Source of the DNA: an uncultured Bacteroidota bacterium | GTDB taxonomy: Bacteria; Bacteroidota; Bacteroidia; Flavobacteriales; Flavobacteriaceae | DNA: 64,000 nucleotides | Assembly: GCA_902586435.1 (NCBI GenBank) | Contig: CACIHJ010000003.1 | Coordinates: 1 to 64,000 of the forward strand | Direction: 5' to 3' | In this document: positions 39,932 through 49,884 of the stretch, one piece after another | How the letters are laid out: every line of letters starts with the position of its first letter | Numbering within the stretch: position 1 is the first letter of the stretch | Notes under the pieces: model-generated | The model's input: only the letters and a program-made list of their open reading frames with translations | Told to the model about the DNA's origin: nothing | Databases searched by the model: none | Translations under genes and position numbers: made by a program

Positions 39932-42280
39932 TTGAAGTCCAAAATCTTTCTAATATTAATTTTAGCTCAGGGACTATGTTATTCTCAAAACTCAGGATCA
40001 ATTTCTGGAAGGGTAATAGATAATGAAACAGGGTTTGCACTCGAAGGAGCAACAATTATAATTGATCAAACCAACTACTCTACAATTACAGATCGAGATG
40101 GTTTTTTTCAAATAAAAAATATACCAACATCTAGCTACAATATAACAGCAAGTTTTATTGGTTTTAGTTCACTTACAAAATATAATATTGTTATAAAATC
40201 TGCAGGTAATCAGCCAATAGAATATTTGTTAAATCCATCATCCCAGCTTTTGGAAGAGGTAATAGTTTCTCAATCACCTTTTAGAACTTCAATTGAAACT
40301 CCCTTATCAACTCAAACATTTTCTGCAGTTGAAATTGAAACATACCCTGGAGGAAATAATGATATAACAAAGGTTATACAAAGTTTACCAGGAATTTCTC
40401 CTTCAATAGGAGGATTTAGAAATGATATAATCATTAGAGGAGGTGGACCCAATGAGACAGTATATTATATCGATGGAATTGAAATTCCAAATATTAATCA
40501 TTTTAGCACACAAGGAAGTTCTGGAGGACCAGTAGGACTTGTAAATGTCTCATTTATCAAGGATGTAACATTATCAACTTCTGCATTTGGAGCAGAATAT
40601 GATAATGCTCTATCTGGTGTTTTGTCCTTTGATCAAAAAGATGCAAACATTGATGGAATATCTGGTAATTTTAGATTAGGATCAAGTGAGGCAGGTATTA
40701 CATTTGAAGGACCAGTATCAATAATTAATAATAAAGAGACATCATTTATATTTTCAGTAAGGAGAAGTTATCTTCAGTTTCTTTTTAAAGCTTTTGGATT
40801 TTCTTTCTTACCAGATTACTGGGACTATCAAATGAAGATAAGACATAAAATAGATGATTATAATTATATAAATATTATTGGAATTGGATCAATAGATAAG
40901 TTAACTGTTAATGAGCCTGAAGAGTTTGACTTTGAAAATCAGTCTACAATAGAGCAAATACCAGTTATAAAACAAAATTCAAGAACTTTTGGAATATCTT
41001 GGAAGAGAACGTTTAAAAATAAGTCTGGTTATTTTACTGCCTCATTAAGTAATAATAGACTAGAAAATAATTTTAAGAGATTTAAAAATAATGTACAAGA
41101 AATTGATCCAGTTTATTCTAATGTTTCTGTAGAAGATGAAACTAAACTAAGATTAATTAGTACTCACAATTTAAATAATTATAAAATTTCATATGGAGCT
41201 AATCTACAGTCTTCTAAATATTCTAATAATACTTTGTTCAGATACTACAATATTGATTATAATACAAAAGTTGATTTTTTTAAATATGGTTTATTCCTTA
41301 AGTCTTCAAAGAATTTTTTTAAAGATAGATTAGGAGTTTCTTTCGGGGTTAGATTTGATCAGGATAGTTTTACTTCAGAATCAAGTCTTTTAGAAAATAC
41401 CTCACCTAGGCTAGCTTTATCATATATTTTGTCAAGGGATAATAGATGGAAGCTAAATTTTACAATGGGTAGATATTTTAAAATACCAACCTATACTTCT
41501 TTAGGATTCAAAAACTTATCTAATCAATATGTAAATAAATCTTCCAAATATACTAGAAGTGACCATTTGGTTAGTGGTATTGAATTTAATAGTTCACCCT
41601 CATCTAGATTTACTTTTGAAGCATTTTATAAAATTTATGATAATTACCCAGTATCTCTTATAGATGGAGTCTCACTTGCTAATAAAGGTGCTGATTTTGA
41701 AGTTTTAGGAAATGAGGAAATCTTAACAAATGGAAAAGGAAAAGCATATGGATTAGAGTTTTTATATCAGCAAAAACTAAGTAATAATTTTTATGGAATT
41801 TTTTCATATACATTTTTTTATAGCAAGTTTTCAGGATTAGATAATAAATTTTTACCATCGGTTTGGGATAATAGACATTTATTGTCATTCACAGGTGGCT
41901 ATAAACTAAAAAAGAATTGGGAGTTAAGTGCAAAATTTAGATATAATTATAAGACACCTTATCCACCGGTTAATCTTTCTGCTTCAGCTAAAGCATATCC
42001 TGAGATAATTTTTGATTATTCACAACTAGGCAATTATTATTTAGATGATTTTGGTAAACTAGACATCAGAATTGATAAAAGGTGGAATTATAAGGTGACA
42101 TCTCTAAAATTATATTTTGAAATTGAAAACATTTTATTAGATGAAATACCACGTCCTCCGGAATATGGAATACAAAGAGATGGTAACGGAGAAATTATAA
42201 ACCCATTAAATCTGACTGAAGTTATTAGTGAAAGATCTAGAAGTTTAATACCAGGAATTGGAATTGTATTTGATTTCTAG
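39932..42280 (+). CDS. TonB-dependent receptor with N-terminal carboxypeptidase-regulatory-like domain
   Basis: Signal peptide, GSISGRVIDNETGFALEGATIII, plug (IIIRGGGPNETVYYIDGIEIP), beta-barrel; TTG start. Confidence 0.92.
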   Translation: MKSKIFLILILAQGLCYSQNSGSISGRVIDNETGFALEGATIIIDQTNYSTITDRDGFFQIKNIPTSSYNITASFIGFSSLTKYNIVIKSAGNQPIEYLLNPSSQLLEEVIVSQSPFRTSIETPLSTQTFSAVEIETYPGGNNDITKVIQSLPGISPSIGGFRNDIIIRGGGPNETVYYIDGIEIPNINHFSTQGSSGGPVGLVNVSFIKDVTLSTSAFGAEYDNALSGVLSFDQKDANIDGISGNFRLGSSEAGITFEGPVSIINNKETSFIFSVRRSYLQFLFKAFGFSFLPDYWDYQMKIRHKIDDYNYINIIGIGSIDKLTVNEPEEFDFENQSTIEQIPVIKQNSRTFGISWKRTFKNKSGYFTASLSNNRLENNFKRFKNNVQEIDPVYSNVSVEDETKLRLISTHNLNNYKISYGANLQSSKYSNNTLFRYYNIDYNTKVDFFKYGLFLKSSKNFFKDRLGVSFGVRFDQDSFTSESSLLENTSPRLALSYILSRDNRWKLNFTMGRYFKIPTYTSLGFKNLSNQYVNKSSKYTRSDHLVSGIEFNSSPSSRFTFEAFYKIYDNYPVSLIDGVSLANKGADFEVLGNEEILTNGKGKAYGLEFLYQQKLSNNFYGIFSYTFFYSKFSGLDNKFLPSVWDNRHLLSFTGGYKLKKNWELSAKFRYNYKTPYPPVNLSASAKAYPEIIFDYSQLGNYYLDDFGKLDIRIDKRWNYKVTSLKLYFEIENILLDEIPRPPEYGIQRDGNGEIINPLNLTEVISERSRSLIPGIGIVFDF

Positions 42281-42281
42281 T

Positions 42282-43457
42282 TTAAAATGCATTATGCCCT
42301 GTGATATCCATTCCAAGGATTAATAAGTGAATATCATGTGTACCCTCATAAGTAATTACAGATTCTAGGTTCATCATATGTCTCATAATGCTAAATTCTC
42401 CTGTAATCCCCATACCTCCAAGCATTTGTCTTGCTTCTCTTGCTATCTTAACCGCCATCTCAACATTATTCCTTTTAGCCATTGATATTTGAGCTGATGA
42501 AGCTTTATCTTCATTTTTTAGTTTTCCAAGTTTCCAAGATAAAAGTTGTGCTTTTGTAATTTCTGTCAACATTTCAGCAAGTTTTTTTTGTTGAAGTTGC
42601 TTACTAGCAATTGGCTTTCCAAATTGGACCCTCTCTAATGAATATTTTAAAGCTGTATTATAACAATCCATAGCAGCACCAATTGCACCCCATGAAATTC
42701 CATATCTAGCAGAATCTAAACACATTAGCGCAGCACCAAGTCCAGACTTTCCAGGTAAAATATTTTTTTTAGGAATACGTACGTTATCAAAAATTAATTC
42801 TCCAGTAGAAGAAGCTCTCAAAGACCATTTATTATGAGTTTCCGGAGTTGTAAAACCTTCCATTCCTCTTTCAACAATAAGTCCATGAATTCTTTTGTTT
42901 TCATCTTTTGCCCAAACAATTGCAATATCAGCAAATGGGGAGTTGGAAATCCACATTTTAGCACCATTCAAAATAACATCATCACCATCACTTTTAAAAT
43001 TTGTAATCATTCCTCCAGGATCTGATCCATGATCTGGTTCTGTTAATCCAAAACATCCCATCATTTCACCAGAAGCTAATTTTGGTAAAAATTTTTCTTT
43101 TTGTTCATCGCTCCCAAATTTCCATATTGGATACATTACAAGTGATGATTGCACAGATGCAGTAGAACGAATTCCACTATCACCTCCTTCAATCTCTTGC
43201 ATCATCAATCCATAACTTATTTGATCAAGTCCTGCTCCTCCATATTCAGTGGGGATATATGGACCAAAAGCTCCAATCTCTGCGAGTCCAGAAATTAATT
43301 CACTAGGAAATTCAGCTTTTTGAGCATATTCTTCTATAATTGGAGTAACTGACTTATTTACCCATGAGCGAGTTGATTCTCTTATTAACTTGTGTTCTTC
43401 AGTTAGAAGGTCATCAATGTTATAGAAATCTGGAGAAGTAAAAGAATTGTCTTTCAT
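42282..43457 (-). CDS. Acyl-CoA dehydrogenase (glutaryl-CoA dehydrogenase-like)
   Basis: MMGCFGLTEPDHGSDPGGM, MWISNSPFADIAIVWAKDE, ITYEGTHDIHLLILGMDITG. Confidence 0.93.
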   Translation of the reverse strand: MKDNSFTSPDFYNIDDLLTEEHKLIRESTRSWVNKSVTPIIEEYAQKAEFPSELISGLAEIGAFGPYIPTEYGGAGLDQISYGLMMQEIEGGDSGIRSTASVQSSLVMYPIWKFGSDEQKEKFLPKLASGEMMGCFGLTEPDHGSDPGGMITNFKSDGDDVILNGAKMWISNSPFADIAIVWAKDENKRIHGLIVERGMEGFTTPETHNKWSLRASSTGELIFDNVRIPKKNILPGKSGLGAALMCLDSARYGISWGAIGAAMDCYNTALKYSLERVQFGKPIASKQLQQKKLAEMLTEITKAQLLSWKLGKLKNEDKASSAQISMAKRNNVEMAVKIAREARQMLGGMGITGEFSIMRHMMNLESVITYEGTHDIHLLILGMDITGHNAF

Positions 43458-43471
43458 TATATATCTTTTTA

Positions 43472-43479
43472 CAAAAATA
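43472..43479 (-). promoter_or_regulatory. Bacteroidetes-type -7 element TATTTTTG upstream of the acyl-CoA dehydrogenase
   Basis: Reverse complement of caaaaata, 14 nt from the ATG. Confidence 0.4.
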
Positions 43480-43492
43480 TGAATTTATGATA

Positions 43493-44005
43493 TTAGATGT
43501 CTAATAATCCATCTGGAATTCTTAAAAATATATTCTTATTTTCTTTATCGATTTTTATTATAAGGTCTTTATGGATAGGAACCATTACAGTTTTTGAATT
43601 ATAATTAATTTCAAAGACTTGTTGAGGAAGATTTTCATTTATACCAATAATTTTTCCAATTTTTTCTTTGTTACTATATACTTGAAAATTTATCACTTCT
43701 GAATAAACATGAGTCTCTTTCTTTTCGTCTTTATGATCATCAGACTCAATAAATACACTTTTAGAAATTAACTGATTTGCATAGTACTCATCATTAACTT
43801 CATTAAGCTTTATTTTATAGGATTTATTTCGGAAAGTACTAGAATTATCAAGTCTAAAAGGAATATGTTTTTTATTTATTTCTATAAATAAAAAATTAAC
43901 TTTTGATAGACCGTTAAAATTTTTGTTAGAAACTTTTAATATTAGATTTCCACTAGAACCATGTTTTGAAGCTATGGTTCCAATTTTAGTATAACTAAAA
44001 TCCAT
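43493..44005 (-). CDS. rimM: 16S rRNA processing protein RimM
   Basis: YTKIGTIASKHGSSGNLILKV, position directly downstream of rpsP. Confidence 0.85.
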   Translation of the reverse strand: MDFSYTKIGTIASKHGSSGNLILKVSNKNFNGLSKVNFLFIEINKKHIPFRLDNSSTFRNKSYKIKLNEVNDEYYANQLISKSVFIESDDHKDEKKETHVYSEVINFQVYSNKEKIGKIIGINENLPQQVFEINYNSKTVMVPIHKDLIIKIDKENKNIFLRIPDGLLDI

Positions 44006-44022
44006 GATTTAGAAGTGTATCC

Positions 44023-44871
44023 TTATTTTTCTTCAGCAGGTGCTTCGTCAGCAGGTGCTTCGTCAGCAGGTGCTTCGTCAGCAGGTGCTTCTTCAGCAGC
44101 AGGAGCTTCTTCTTCAGCAGGAGCTTCTTCTTCAGCAGGAGCTTCTTTTTCAGCAGGAGCTTCTTTTTCAGCAGGAGCTTCTTTTTCAGCAGGTGCTTCT
44201 TCTTCAGCAGGAGCTTCTTCTTCAGCAGGAGCTTCTTCTTCAGCAGGAGCTTCTTCTTCAGCAGGAGCTTCTTCTTTAGCAGGAGCTTCTTCTGCTCCTT
44301 CTGCAGCAGCACTTTCTTCAGCAGGAGCTTCTTCTGCTCCTTCTGCAGCAGCACTTTCTTCAGCAGGAGCTTCTTCTGCTCCTTCTGCAGCAGCACTTTC
44401 TTCAGCTGCTTTAGCTTCCTTCTTAGCCTTAGAATCTTCAGCTCTTTTCTGACTATATTCTTCTTCTCTTTTACGAGCTTCCTTCTTATTTGACTCTAGA
44501 GATGATGCAAGGTCTTCAATTTTTTTCTGAATTTTTGCACTTTTCTCTTTTTTCCATTCATCAAACCTTTTCTTTGCTTCTTCCTCTGTGAATGCTCCTT
44601 TTTTTACACCAAGATTTAAATGCTTTTTTAACAATACACCTTCATATGAAAGAATTGCCTTTGCTGTATTTGTTGGTTGCGCACCCTTTTCTAACCACTT
44701 AATTGCAGAATCAAAATCTAATTCTATATTTGCTGGGTTAGTGTTAGGATCATATGACCCAATCTTTTCAATATATTTTCCATCTCTTTTTGATCTTTCA
44801 TCTGCAATTACCATCCAATATATCGGGTGACCTTTTTTACCGTGTCTTTGAAGTCTAATTTTTACTGCCAT
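44023..44871 (-). CDS. rpsP: 30S ribosomal protein S16 with very long Ala/Glu/Pro-rich C-terminal extension
   Basis: [42 protein letters not shown] followed by [14 protein letters not shown] and EEAPAE repeats. Confidence 0.94.
   Translation of the reverse strand: MAVKIRLQRHGKKGHPIYWMVIADERSKRDGKYIEKIGSYDPNTNPANIELDFDSAIKWLEKGAQPTNTAKAILSYEGVLLKKHLNLGVKKGAFTEEEAKKRFDEWKKEKSAKIQKKIEDLASSLESNKKEARKREEEYSQKRAEDSKAKKEAKAAEESAAAEGAEEAPAEESAAAEGAEEAPAEESAAAEGAEEAPAKEEAPAEEEAPAEEEAPAEEEAPAEEEAPAEKEAPAEKEAPAEKEAPAEEEAPAEEEAPAAEEAPADEAPADEAPADEAPAEEK
44033..44404 (-). repeat. Nested tandem repeats encoding the S16 tail (15-, 18- and 42-bp units)
   Basis: gcaggtgcttcgtca (DEAPA), gcaggagcttcttcttca (EEAPAE) and three 42-bp copies of gcaggagcttcttctgctccttctgcagcagcactttcttca. 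Confidence 0.9.
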
Positions 44872-44886
44872 AACATATTAATATTT

Positions 44887-44901
44887 AGGGTACTCGACCC
44901 T
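44887..44901 (-). promoter_or_regulatory. Short hairpin in the rpsP 5' leader
   Basis: AGGGT-cgagt-ACCCT on the minus strand between the putative -7 element and the rpsP ATG. Confidence 0.35.
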
Positions 44902-44920
44902 GGTTACTAATTTTAAGCTG

Positions 44921-44928
44921 CAAATTTA
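44921..44928 (-). promoter_or_regulatory. Bacteroidetes-type -7 element TAAATTTG upstream of rpsP
   Basis: Reverse complement of caaattta. Confidence 0.45.
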
Positions 44929-44960
44929 GCATAATATTTTTATTTACTTATGTATTTGAC

Positions 44961-44968
44961 TATTTTTG
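44961..44968 (+). promoter_or_regulatory. Bacteroidetes-type -7 element TATTTTTG upstream of clpP
   Basis: Exact TAnnTTTG match; overlaps the TTG start used in the ORF track. Confidence 0.45.
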
Positions 44969-44992
44969 AGCGAATACAAAGAAATAGAAAAA

Positions 44993-45646
44993 ATGGATTA
45001 CGCTAAAGAATTTAAAAAATATGCTACTAAACATCATGGTATTAACTCTTTATATTATGAAAAGATTGTCAGTAGTATGACACCATATATTATCGAGGAA
45101 AGACAATTAAATGTTGCTCAAATGGATGTTTTCTCAAGACTGATGATGGATAGGATAATGTTTTTAGGGACTTCAATTACTGATAGTGTAGCAAATGTTA
45201 TTCAAGCTCAACTTCTTTTTCTTCAAAGTACAGATTCTTCAAGAGATATTCAGTTATACATAAATTCTCCTGGAGGAGGTGTTTATGCTGGTCTTGGTAT
45301 ATATGATACTATGCAATTTATTAAACCTGATGTTGCAACAATTTGTACTGGTTGTGCTGCATCTATGTCAGCAATTCTTTTATGTGCTGGTAAGAAGGGG
45401 AAAAGATCTGCACTTAAACATTCCAGGGTAATGATTCACCAACCACTTGGAGGAGTTTCAGGCCAGGCTGCTGATATTGAGATTACCGCGAGAGAGATTC
45501 TAAAGCTAAAGGATGAGCTTTATAAGATTATATCTAAGCATAGTGGTCAAAGCTTAAAAAAAGTTGCTTCTGATAGTGATAGAGATTATTGGATGAAATC
45601 TGAAGAAGCATTGAAGTATGGAATGGTTGATGAGGTCCTAAACTAA
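44993..45646 (+). CDS. clpP: ATP-dependent Clp protease proteolytic subunit
   Basis: YINSPGGGVYAGLGIYDTMQFI, TGCAASMSAILLCAG, RVMIHQPLGG. ATG at 44993 (MDYAKEFKKYA) preferred over TTG at 44966. Confidence 0.95.
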   Translation: MDYAKEFKKYATKHHGINSLYYEKIVSSMTPYIIEERQLNVAQMDVFSRLMMDRIMFLGTSITDSVANVIQAQLLFLQSTDSSRDIQLYINSPGGGVYAGLGIYDTMQFIKPDVATICTGCAASMSAILLCAGKKGKRSALKHSRVMIHQPLGGVSGQAADIEITAREILKLKDELYKIISKHSGQSLKKVASDSDRDYWMKSEEALKYGMVDEVLN

Positions 45647-45652
45647 TTTTCT

Positions 45653-46882
45653 ATGAGTGAAAAGGAAATCTTATGTTCTTTTTGCGGAAGAACAAAATCT
45701 CAAACAAAACTTTTAATTGCAGGTTTAGATGCTCATATATGTGATATATGTATTTCTCAAGCTGATCTTATATTAAAAGATGATGAATCAAGTACTGATC
45801 TAGATACAAGTACTTTTGATTTAAAACCTCCTAAAGAAATTAAATCTTTTCTCGATCAGTATGTTATTGGTCAAGACCAGGCTAAAAAGGTATTATCAGT
45901 TGCTGTTTATAACCACTATAAAAGAATACTTCAAGATAAGCTGCAAGATGATATAGATATTCAAAAAAGTAATGTTTTGTTGGTTGGCCCTACGGGAACT
46001 GGTAAAACACTATTAGCTCAGACAATTGCAAAATTATTAAATGTTCCTATTGCTATAGTTGATGCCACAGTTTTAACTGAAGCGGGGTATGTTGGTGAAG
46101 ATGTTGAGAGTATTTTAAGTAAACTGTTACAAGCTGCTGATTTTGATGTAAAAAAAGCGGAAAATGGAATTGTTTTTATTGATGAAATTGATAAAATTGC
46201 AAGAAAAAGAGATAACCCATCTATTACTAGAGATGTTTCAGGAGAAGGGGTCCAGCAAGCATTACTAAAGCTTTTAGAAGGAACTACGGTAAATGTCCCA
46301 CCAAAGGGAGGTAGGAAACACCCTGATCAAAAATTTATTGAACTCAATACCTCAAATATACTTTTTATTGCTGGTGGAGCTTTTGATGGAATTGAAAAGA
46401 TTATTAAGACTAGGCTTAATCTTCAATCTATAGGCTATAAAATGTCAAAAGAACATAAAATGCATGTTCAGGAAGACAACCTTTTAAGATACATTAATCC
46501 TCATGACGTTAGAACATATGGTCTCATTCCAGAAATAATTGGTAGACTTCCTGTTTTGAGTTTCTTAAACCCCTTATCAAAGGATGCACTTAGGGATATA
46601 ATGACAGTCCCAAATAATGCTTTAATAAAACAGTATCAGAAATTATTTGAAATGGATGGTATAAATTTTTCAATTACCTCGAGTGCTATAGATTATATAG
46701 TCGATAAAGCAATGGAATATAATTTGGGAGCAAGAGGATTAAGAAATTTGTGTGAGGCTATTCTAAATGATGCAATGTTTAATCTTCCCAACTCTGAGGT
46801 TAAAGACCTGAAAGTAACTAAAGTTTATGCTGATCAAAAGTTACAAATGATAGACATGACATATTTAAAAGCAGTTTCTTAA
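45653..46882 (+). CDS. clpX: ATP-dependent Clp protease ATP-binding subunit ClpX
   Basis: Zinc-binding [17 protein letters not shown]...CDIC, Walker [16 protein letters not shown]. Confidence 0.97.
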   Translation: MSEKEILCSFCGRTKSQTKLLIAGLDAHICDICISQADLILKDDESSTDLDTSTFDLKPPKEIKSFLDQYVIGQDQAKKVLSVAVYNHYKRILQDKLQDDIDIQKSNVLLVGPTGTGKTLLAQTIAKLLNVPIAIVDATVLTEAGYVGEDVESILSKLLQAADFDVKKAENGIVFIDEIDKIARKRDNPSITRDVSGEGVQQALLKLLEGTTVNVPPKGGRKHPDQKFIELNTSNILFIAGGAFDGIEKIIKTRLNLQSIGYKMSKEHKMHVQEDNLLRYINPHDVRTYGLIPEIIGRLPVLSFLNPLSKDALRDIMTVPNNALIKQYQKLFEMDGINFSITSSAIDYIVDKAMEYNLGARGLRNLCEAILNDAMFNLPNSEVKDLKVTKVYADQKLQMIDMTYLKAVS

Positions 46883-48378
46883 TTTAGGGATTTTAATTCC
46901 TCAAGGTAATCCCTGGAATTTGAAAGTCTTGGAATTTTATTTTGACCTCCTAGTTTCTTTTTTGAAGAGAGCCAATCATAGAATAGTCCAGGTCTTGCCT
47001 TAATAACTTTAGGTATTTTCATAGTTGAATCTTTGTATCTTTTTGCTTCATAATCTGAATTTATTTTCTTTAAATTTTCATCAAGAGTTTTAGTGAACTT
47101 ATCCAAATCTTTAGGTTCCTCAGAGAATTCAATTAGCCATTCATGACCTCCGCTTTTTTTAGAGCTCATATATACTGGAGCTGCAGTATAGTCTTTTATC
47201 TTACAATTATTTTTTTCTGCAGCTTTAGCTAATGCAACTTCCGCATTTTCAACTATTAATTCTTCACCAAAAGCATTAATAAAATGTTTTGTTCTTCCTG
47301 TAACTTTTATTCTATATGGTTTTAGTGAAGTAAATTTAATTGTATCTCCTATTTTGTATCTCCATAAACCTGAATTAGTAGTAATTACTATTGCATAATT
47401 AATGCCTAGTTCTACCTCTCCCAAAGGAATTATCTTATTAGTATTGTTAACTGGTATAAATTCATAGAATATTCCATAATCTAACATAAGTAATAGTTCT
47501 GAAGAATCATTCTGATCCTGGATTGCAAAAAATCCTTCAGAGGCATTATATATTTCATAATATTTGAATTTTTGTGAAGGAAACATCTTTTTGTATAACG
47601 ATCTGTATGGTTCAAAATTTACTCCCCCGTGAAAATAAACCTCACTATTTTCCCATACTTCTAGAATATTATCTTTTTTAGTTTCCTTAAGAACAGTATT
47701 AAGAAGAACCATCATCCAAGAGGGGACTCCAGCAAAACTGGTTACTTTCTGGTTTATCGATTCTTTTATTATTGCTTTAACTTTTTCTTCCCATTCTGGA
47801 ATCAGAGATGTTCTTTGACTTGGTGTGCTACTTAGCTCGGCCCAGAAGGGAAGATTGTCAATCATTATTGCAGATAAATCACCATAATAGCTCATGTTAT
47901 CTTCATATATTTCTCTTGAACCTCCTAATCTAAGACATTTCCCAGCTAGAAGTTGAGAATCTTCATTATTGTTAAAATATAGTGATAACATATCCTTACC
48001 AGCTTTATAGTGACAATCATCAAGACTTTCATAGCTTATAGGAATAAATTTACTTTTTGCATTGGTAGTTCCACTTGATTTTGCAAACCATTTTATAGGA
48101 GTATTCCAAAAAATGTTTTGCTCTCCTTTTCTAACCCTTTCAATATCTTCACTAATATCTTCATAGGAAACAGATTCTACTCTATTACTAAAATCTTTAT
48201 AATTCTTAATACTTTTAAAATCATATTTCCCTCCAAATTCAGTATTAATATTATACACTAAAAGTTTTCTTAGAACTTCTTGCTGAACTTCATTAGGATA
48301 CTTTTTAAATAATTCAATTTGATTAATCCTTTTTTTTAAGAACCAAGAAGCTACAGAATTGAATAAAGGAATTGGCAT
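46879..48378 (-). CDS. GH3 auxin-responsive promoter family protein (acyl-adenylating enzyme-like)
   Basis: WFAKSSGTTNAKSKFIPIS, YNASEGFFAIQDQ, LWRYKIGDTIKFTSLKPYRIKVTGRTKHFINAFGEELIVENAE. Confidence 0.88.
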   Translation of the reverse strand: MPIPLFNSVASWFLKKRINQIELFKKYPNEVQQEVLRKLLVYNINTEFGGKYDFKSIKNYKDFSNRVESVSYEDISEDIERVRKGEQNIFWNTPIKWFAKSSGTTNAKSKFIPISYESLDDCHYKAGKDMLSLYFNNNEDSQLLAGKCLRLGGSREIYEDNMSYYGDLSAIMIDNLPFWAELSSTPSQRTSLIPEWEEKVKAIIKESINQKVTSFAGVPSWMMVLLNTVLKETKKDNILEVWENSEVYFHGGVNFEPYRSLYKKMFPSQKFKYYEIYNASEGFFAIQDQNDSSELLLMLDYGIFYEFIPVNNTNKIIPLGEVELGINYAIVITTNSGLWRYKIGDTIKFTSLKPYRIKVTGRTKHFINAFGEELIVENAEVALAKAAEKNNCKIKDYTAAPVYMSSKKSGGHEWLIEFSEEPKDLDKFTKTLDENLKKINSDYEAKRYKDSTMKIPKVIKARPGLFYDWLSSKKKLGGQNKIPRLSNSRDYLEELKSLN

Positions 48379-48411
48379 GGATTATATATATTTATTATAA
48401 ATAAAAATATA

Positions 48412-49203
48412 ATGTTCTCGGGAGTTTTACAAAAGATGACTAGTATTCATGATAAACCTATTAGATATATTCTAGATTTTGAATCCAACTTTATTCTTAT
48501 GAATCAGGCTATAACTAAGGAAATTCATATTTCAAAAAAGGGATATTGCTGTTTATCATGTGCTGGGGATATTGAAATTTTTGCAAACGGTTTTTGTAAA
48601 AAGTGTTTTTTTGAGTCGCCAAAGTCTGGTGATTGGATTATGAGACCTGAATTAAGCAAAGCTCATCTTGATGAAGAAGATAGGGACCTTGAATTTGAAA
48701 AAAAAATGCAACTACAGCCACATATAGTCTACCTCTCTATAACAAGTGGACTTAAGGTTGGTGTAACAAGAAAGAACAATATGTTAACAAGATGGGTAGA
48801 TCAAGGTGCTTCTGAATCAATAATATTACTTGAACTTCCTAACAGATATTTAGCTGGTTTAGCTGAAGTTGAATTAAAAGAAGGGTACTCTGACAAAACT
48901 AATTGGAGAAAAATGCTAACAAATGAATTCACTAAGTTAGATCTGATTAAAGAAAAAAAAGATGCCTTAGATAGATTATCCGAGGAATTAAAAAAATATA
49001 AATCAGGAAATGAAACGGTTTATCAATTTAACTACAATGTTTTGAACTATCCAAAAAGTGTTAAGTCAGTTAGTTTAAAAAAATCTGATCAAATAAAGGG
49101 AAAACTAATAGGTATTAAAGGTCAGTATCTCATTTTTGAGGATTCCACTGTATTTAATATTAGATCAAATGAAGGATATTTAGTAGAAATTGATTTAAAA
49201 TAA
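48412..49203 (+). CDS. DUF2797 domain protein
   Basis: CCLSCAGDIEIFANGFCKKCFFESPKSGDWIMRPELSKAHL; VGVTRKNNMLTRWVDQGA. Confidence 0.8.
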   Translation: MFSGVLQKMTSIHDKPIRYILDFESNFILMNQAITKEIHISKKGYCCLSCAGDIEIFANGFCKKCFFESPKSGDWIMRPELSKAHLDEEDRDLEFEKKMQLQPHIVYLSITSGLKVGVTRKNNMLTRWVDQGASESIILLELPNRYLAGLAEVELKEGYSDKTNWRKMLTNEFTKLDLIKEKKDALDRLSEELKKYKSGNETVYQFNYNVLNYPKSVKSVSLKKSDQIKGKLIGIKGQYLIFEDSTVFNIRSNEGYLVEIDLK

Positions 49204-49881
49204 TTGCTTTATTTCATTCTCATCAAGAAACCTGTATTCACCAACCTTAGTGTCAAGCTGAATATCCATTACCCTAATTCTTTTTAGTTTTGTGACCCTA
49301 TATCCAAGTGAATTACACATTCTCCTAATCTGTCTATTTAATCCTTGGGTTAGAACTATCTTAAACTGATTTTCATAAGTCTTTTCAACATAACATTTTT
49401 TGGTAAGCTTACCCATAATCCTCACTCCGGTTCTCATTTTATGAATGAAATCTTTATCGATTTTTTTGTTTAATGTTACTAAATACTCCTTCTCTTTTTT
49501 GTTTTCAGCTCTTAATACATTATTTACAATATCTCCATTATTTGTTAACAAGATAAGTCCTTCACTATCTTTATCTAGCCTTCCTATAGTGAATAGTCTT
49601 TTATTAAAATTTATAAAGTCAATAATATTGTTTTTTACTTTTTGATTTCCAGTACACTCAATCCCAACGGGTTTATTAAATGCTATATATATTTTGTCCT
49701 CTATCTTATTTATTAACTCTCCATCAACTTTTACCAAATCATCTCTGTTGACCTTTGAGCCCAATACAGCAACTTTTCCGTTGATATAAACTCTTCCTTG
49801 TGAAATTATTTTATCGGCACCTCTTCTAGAGCAGAATCCAACTTCACTTAAAAACTTATTTATTCTTATTTTCTCTTCCAA
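49195..49881 (-). CDS. 23S rRNA pseudouridine synthase (RluF/RsuA family)
   Basis: S4 domain (INKFLSEVGFCSRRGADKII), FTIGRLDKDSEGLILLTNNGD, QGLNRQIRRMC. Confidence 0.92.
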   Translation of the reverse strand: MEEKIRINKFLSEVGFCSRRGADKIISQGRVYINGKVAVLGSKVNRDDLVKVDGELINKIEDKIYIAFNKPVGIECTGNQKVKNNIIDFINFNKRLFTIGRLDKDSEGLILLTNNGDIVNNVLRAENKKEKEYLVTLNKKIDKDFIHKMRTGVRIMGKLTKKCYVEKTYENQFKIVLTQGLNRQIRRMCNSLGYRVTKLKRIRVMDIQLDTKVGEYRFLDENEIKQLF

Positions 49882-49884
49882 GAT

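Noticed and set aside
44015-44452. 145-aa plus-strand ORF rich in SSAGAS repeats, and other-frame ORFs at 43995-44396 (minus) and 44040-44279 (plus)
   Set aside because: Frame shadows of the rpsP repeat tail; the true frame carries the S16 N-terminus.
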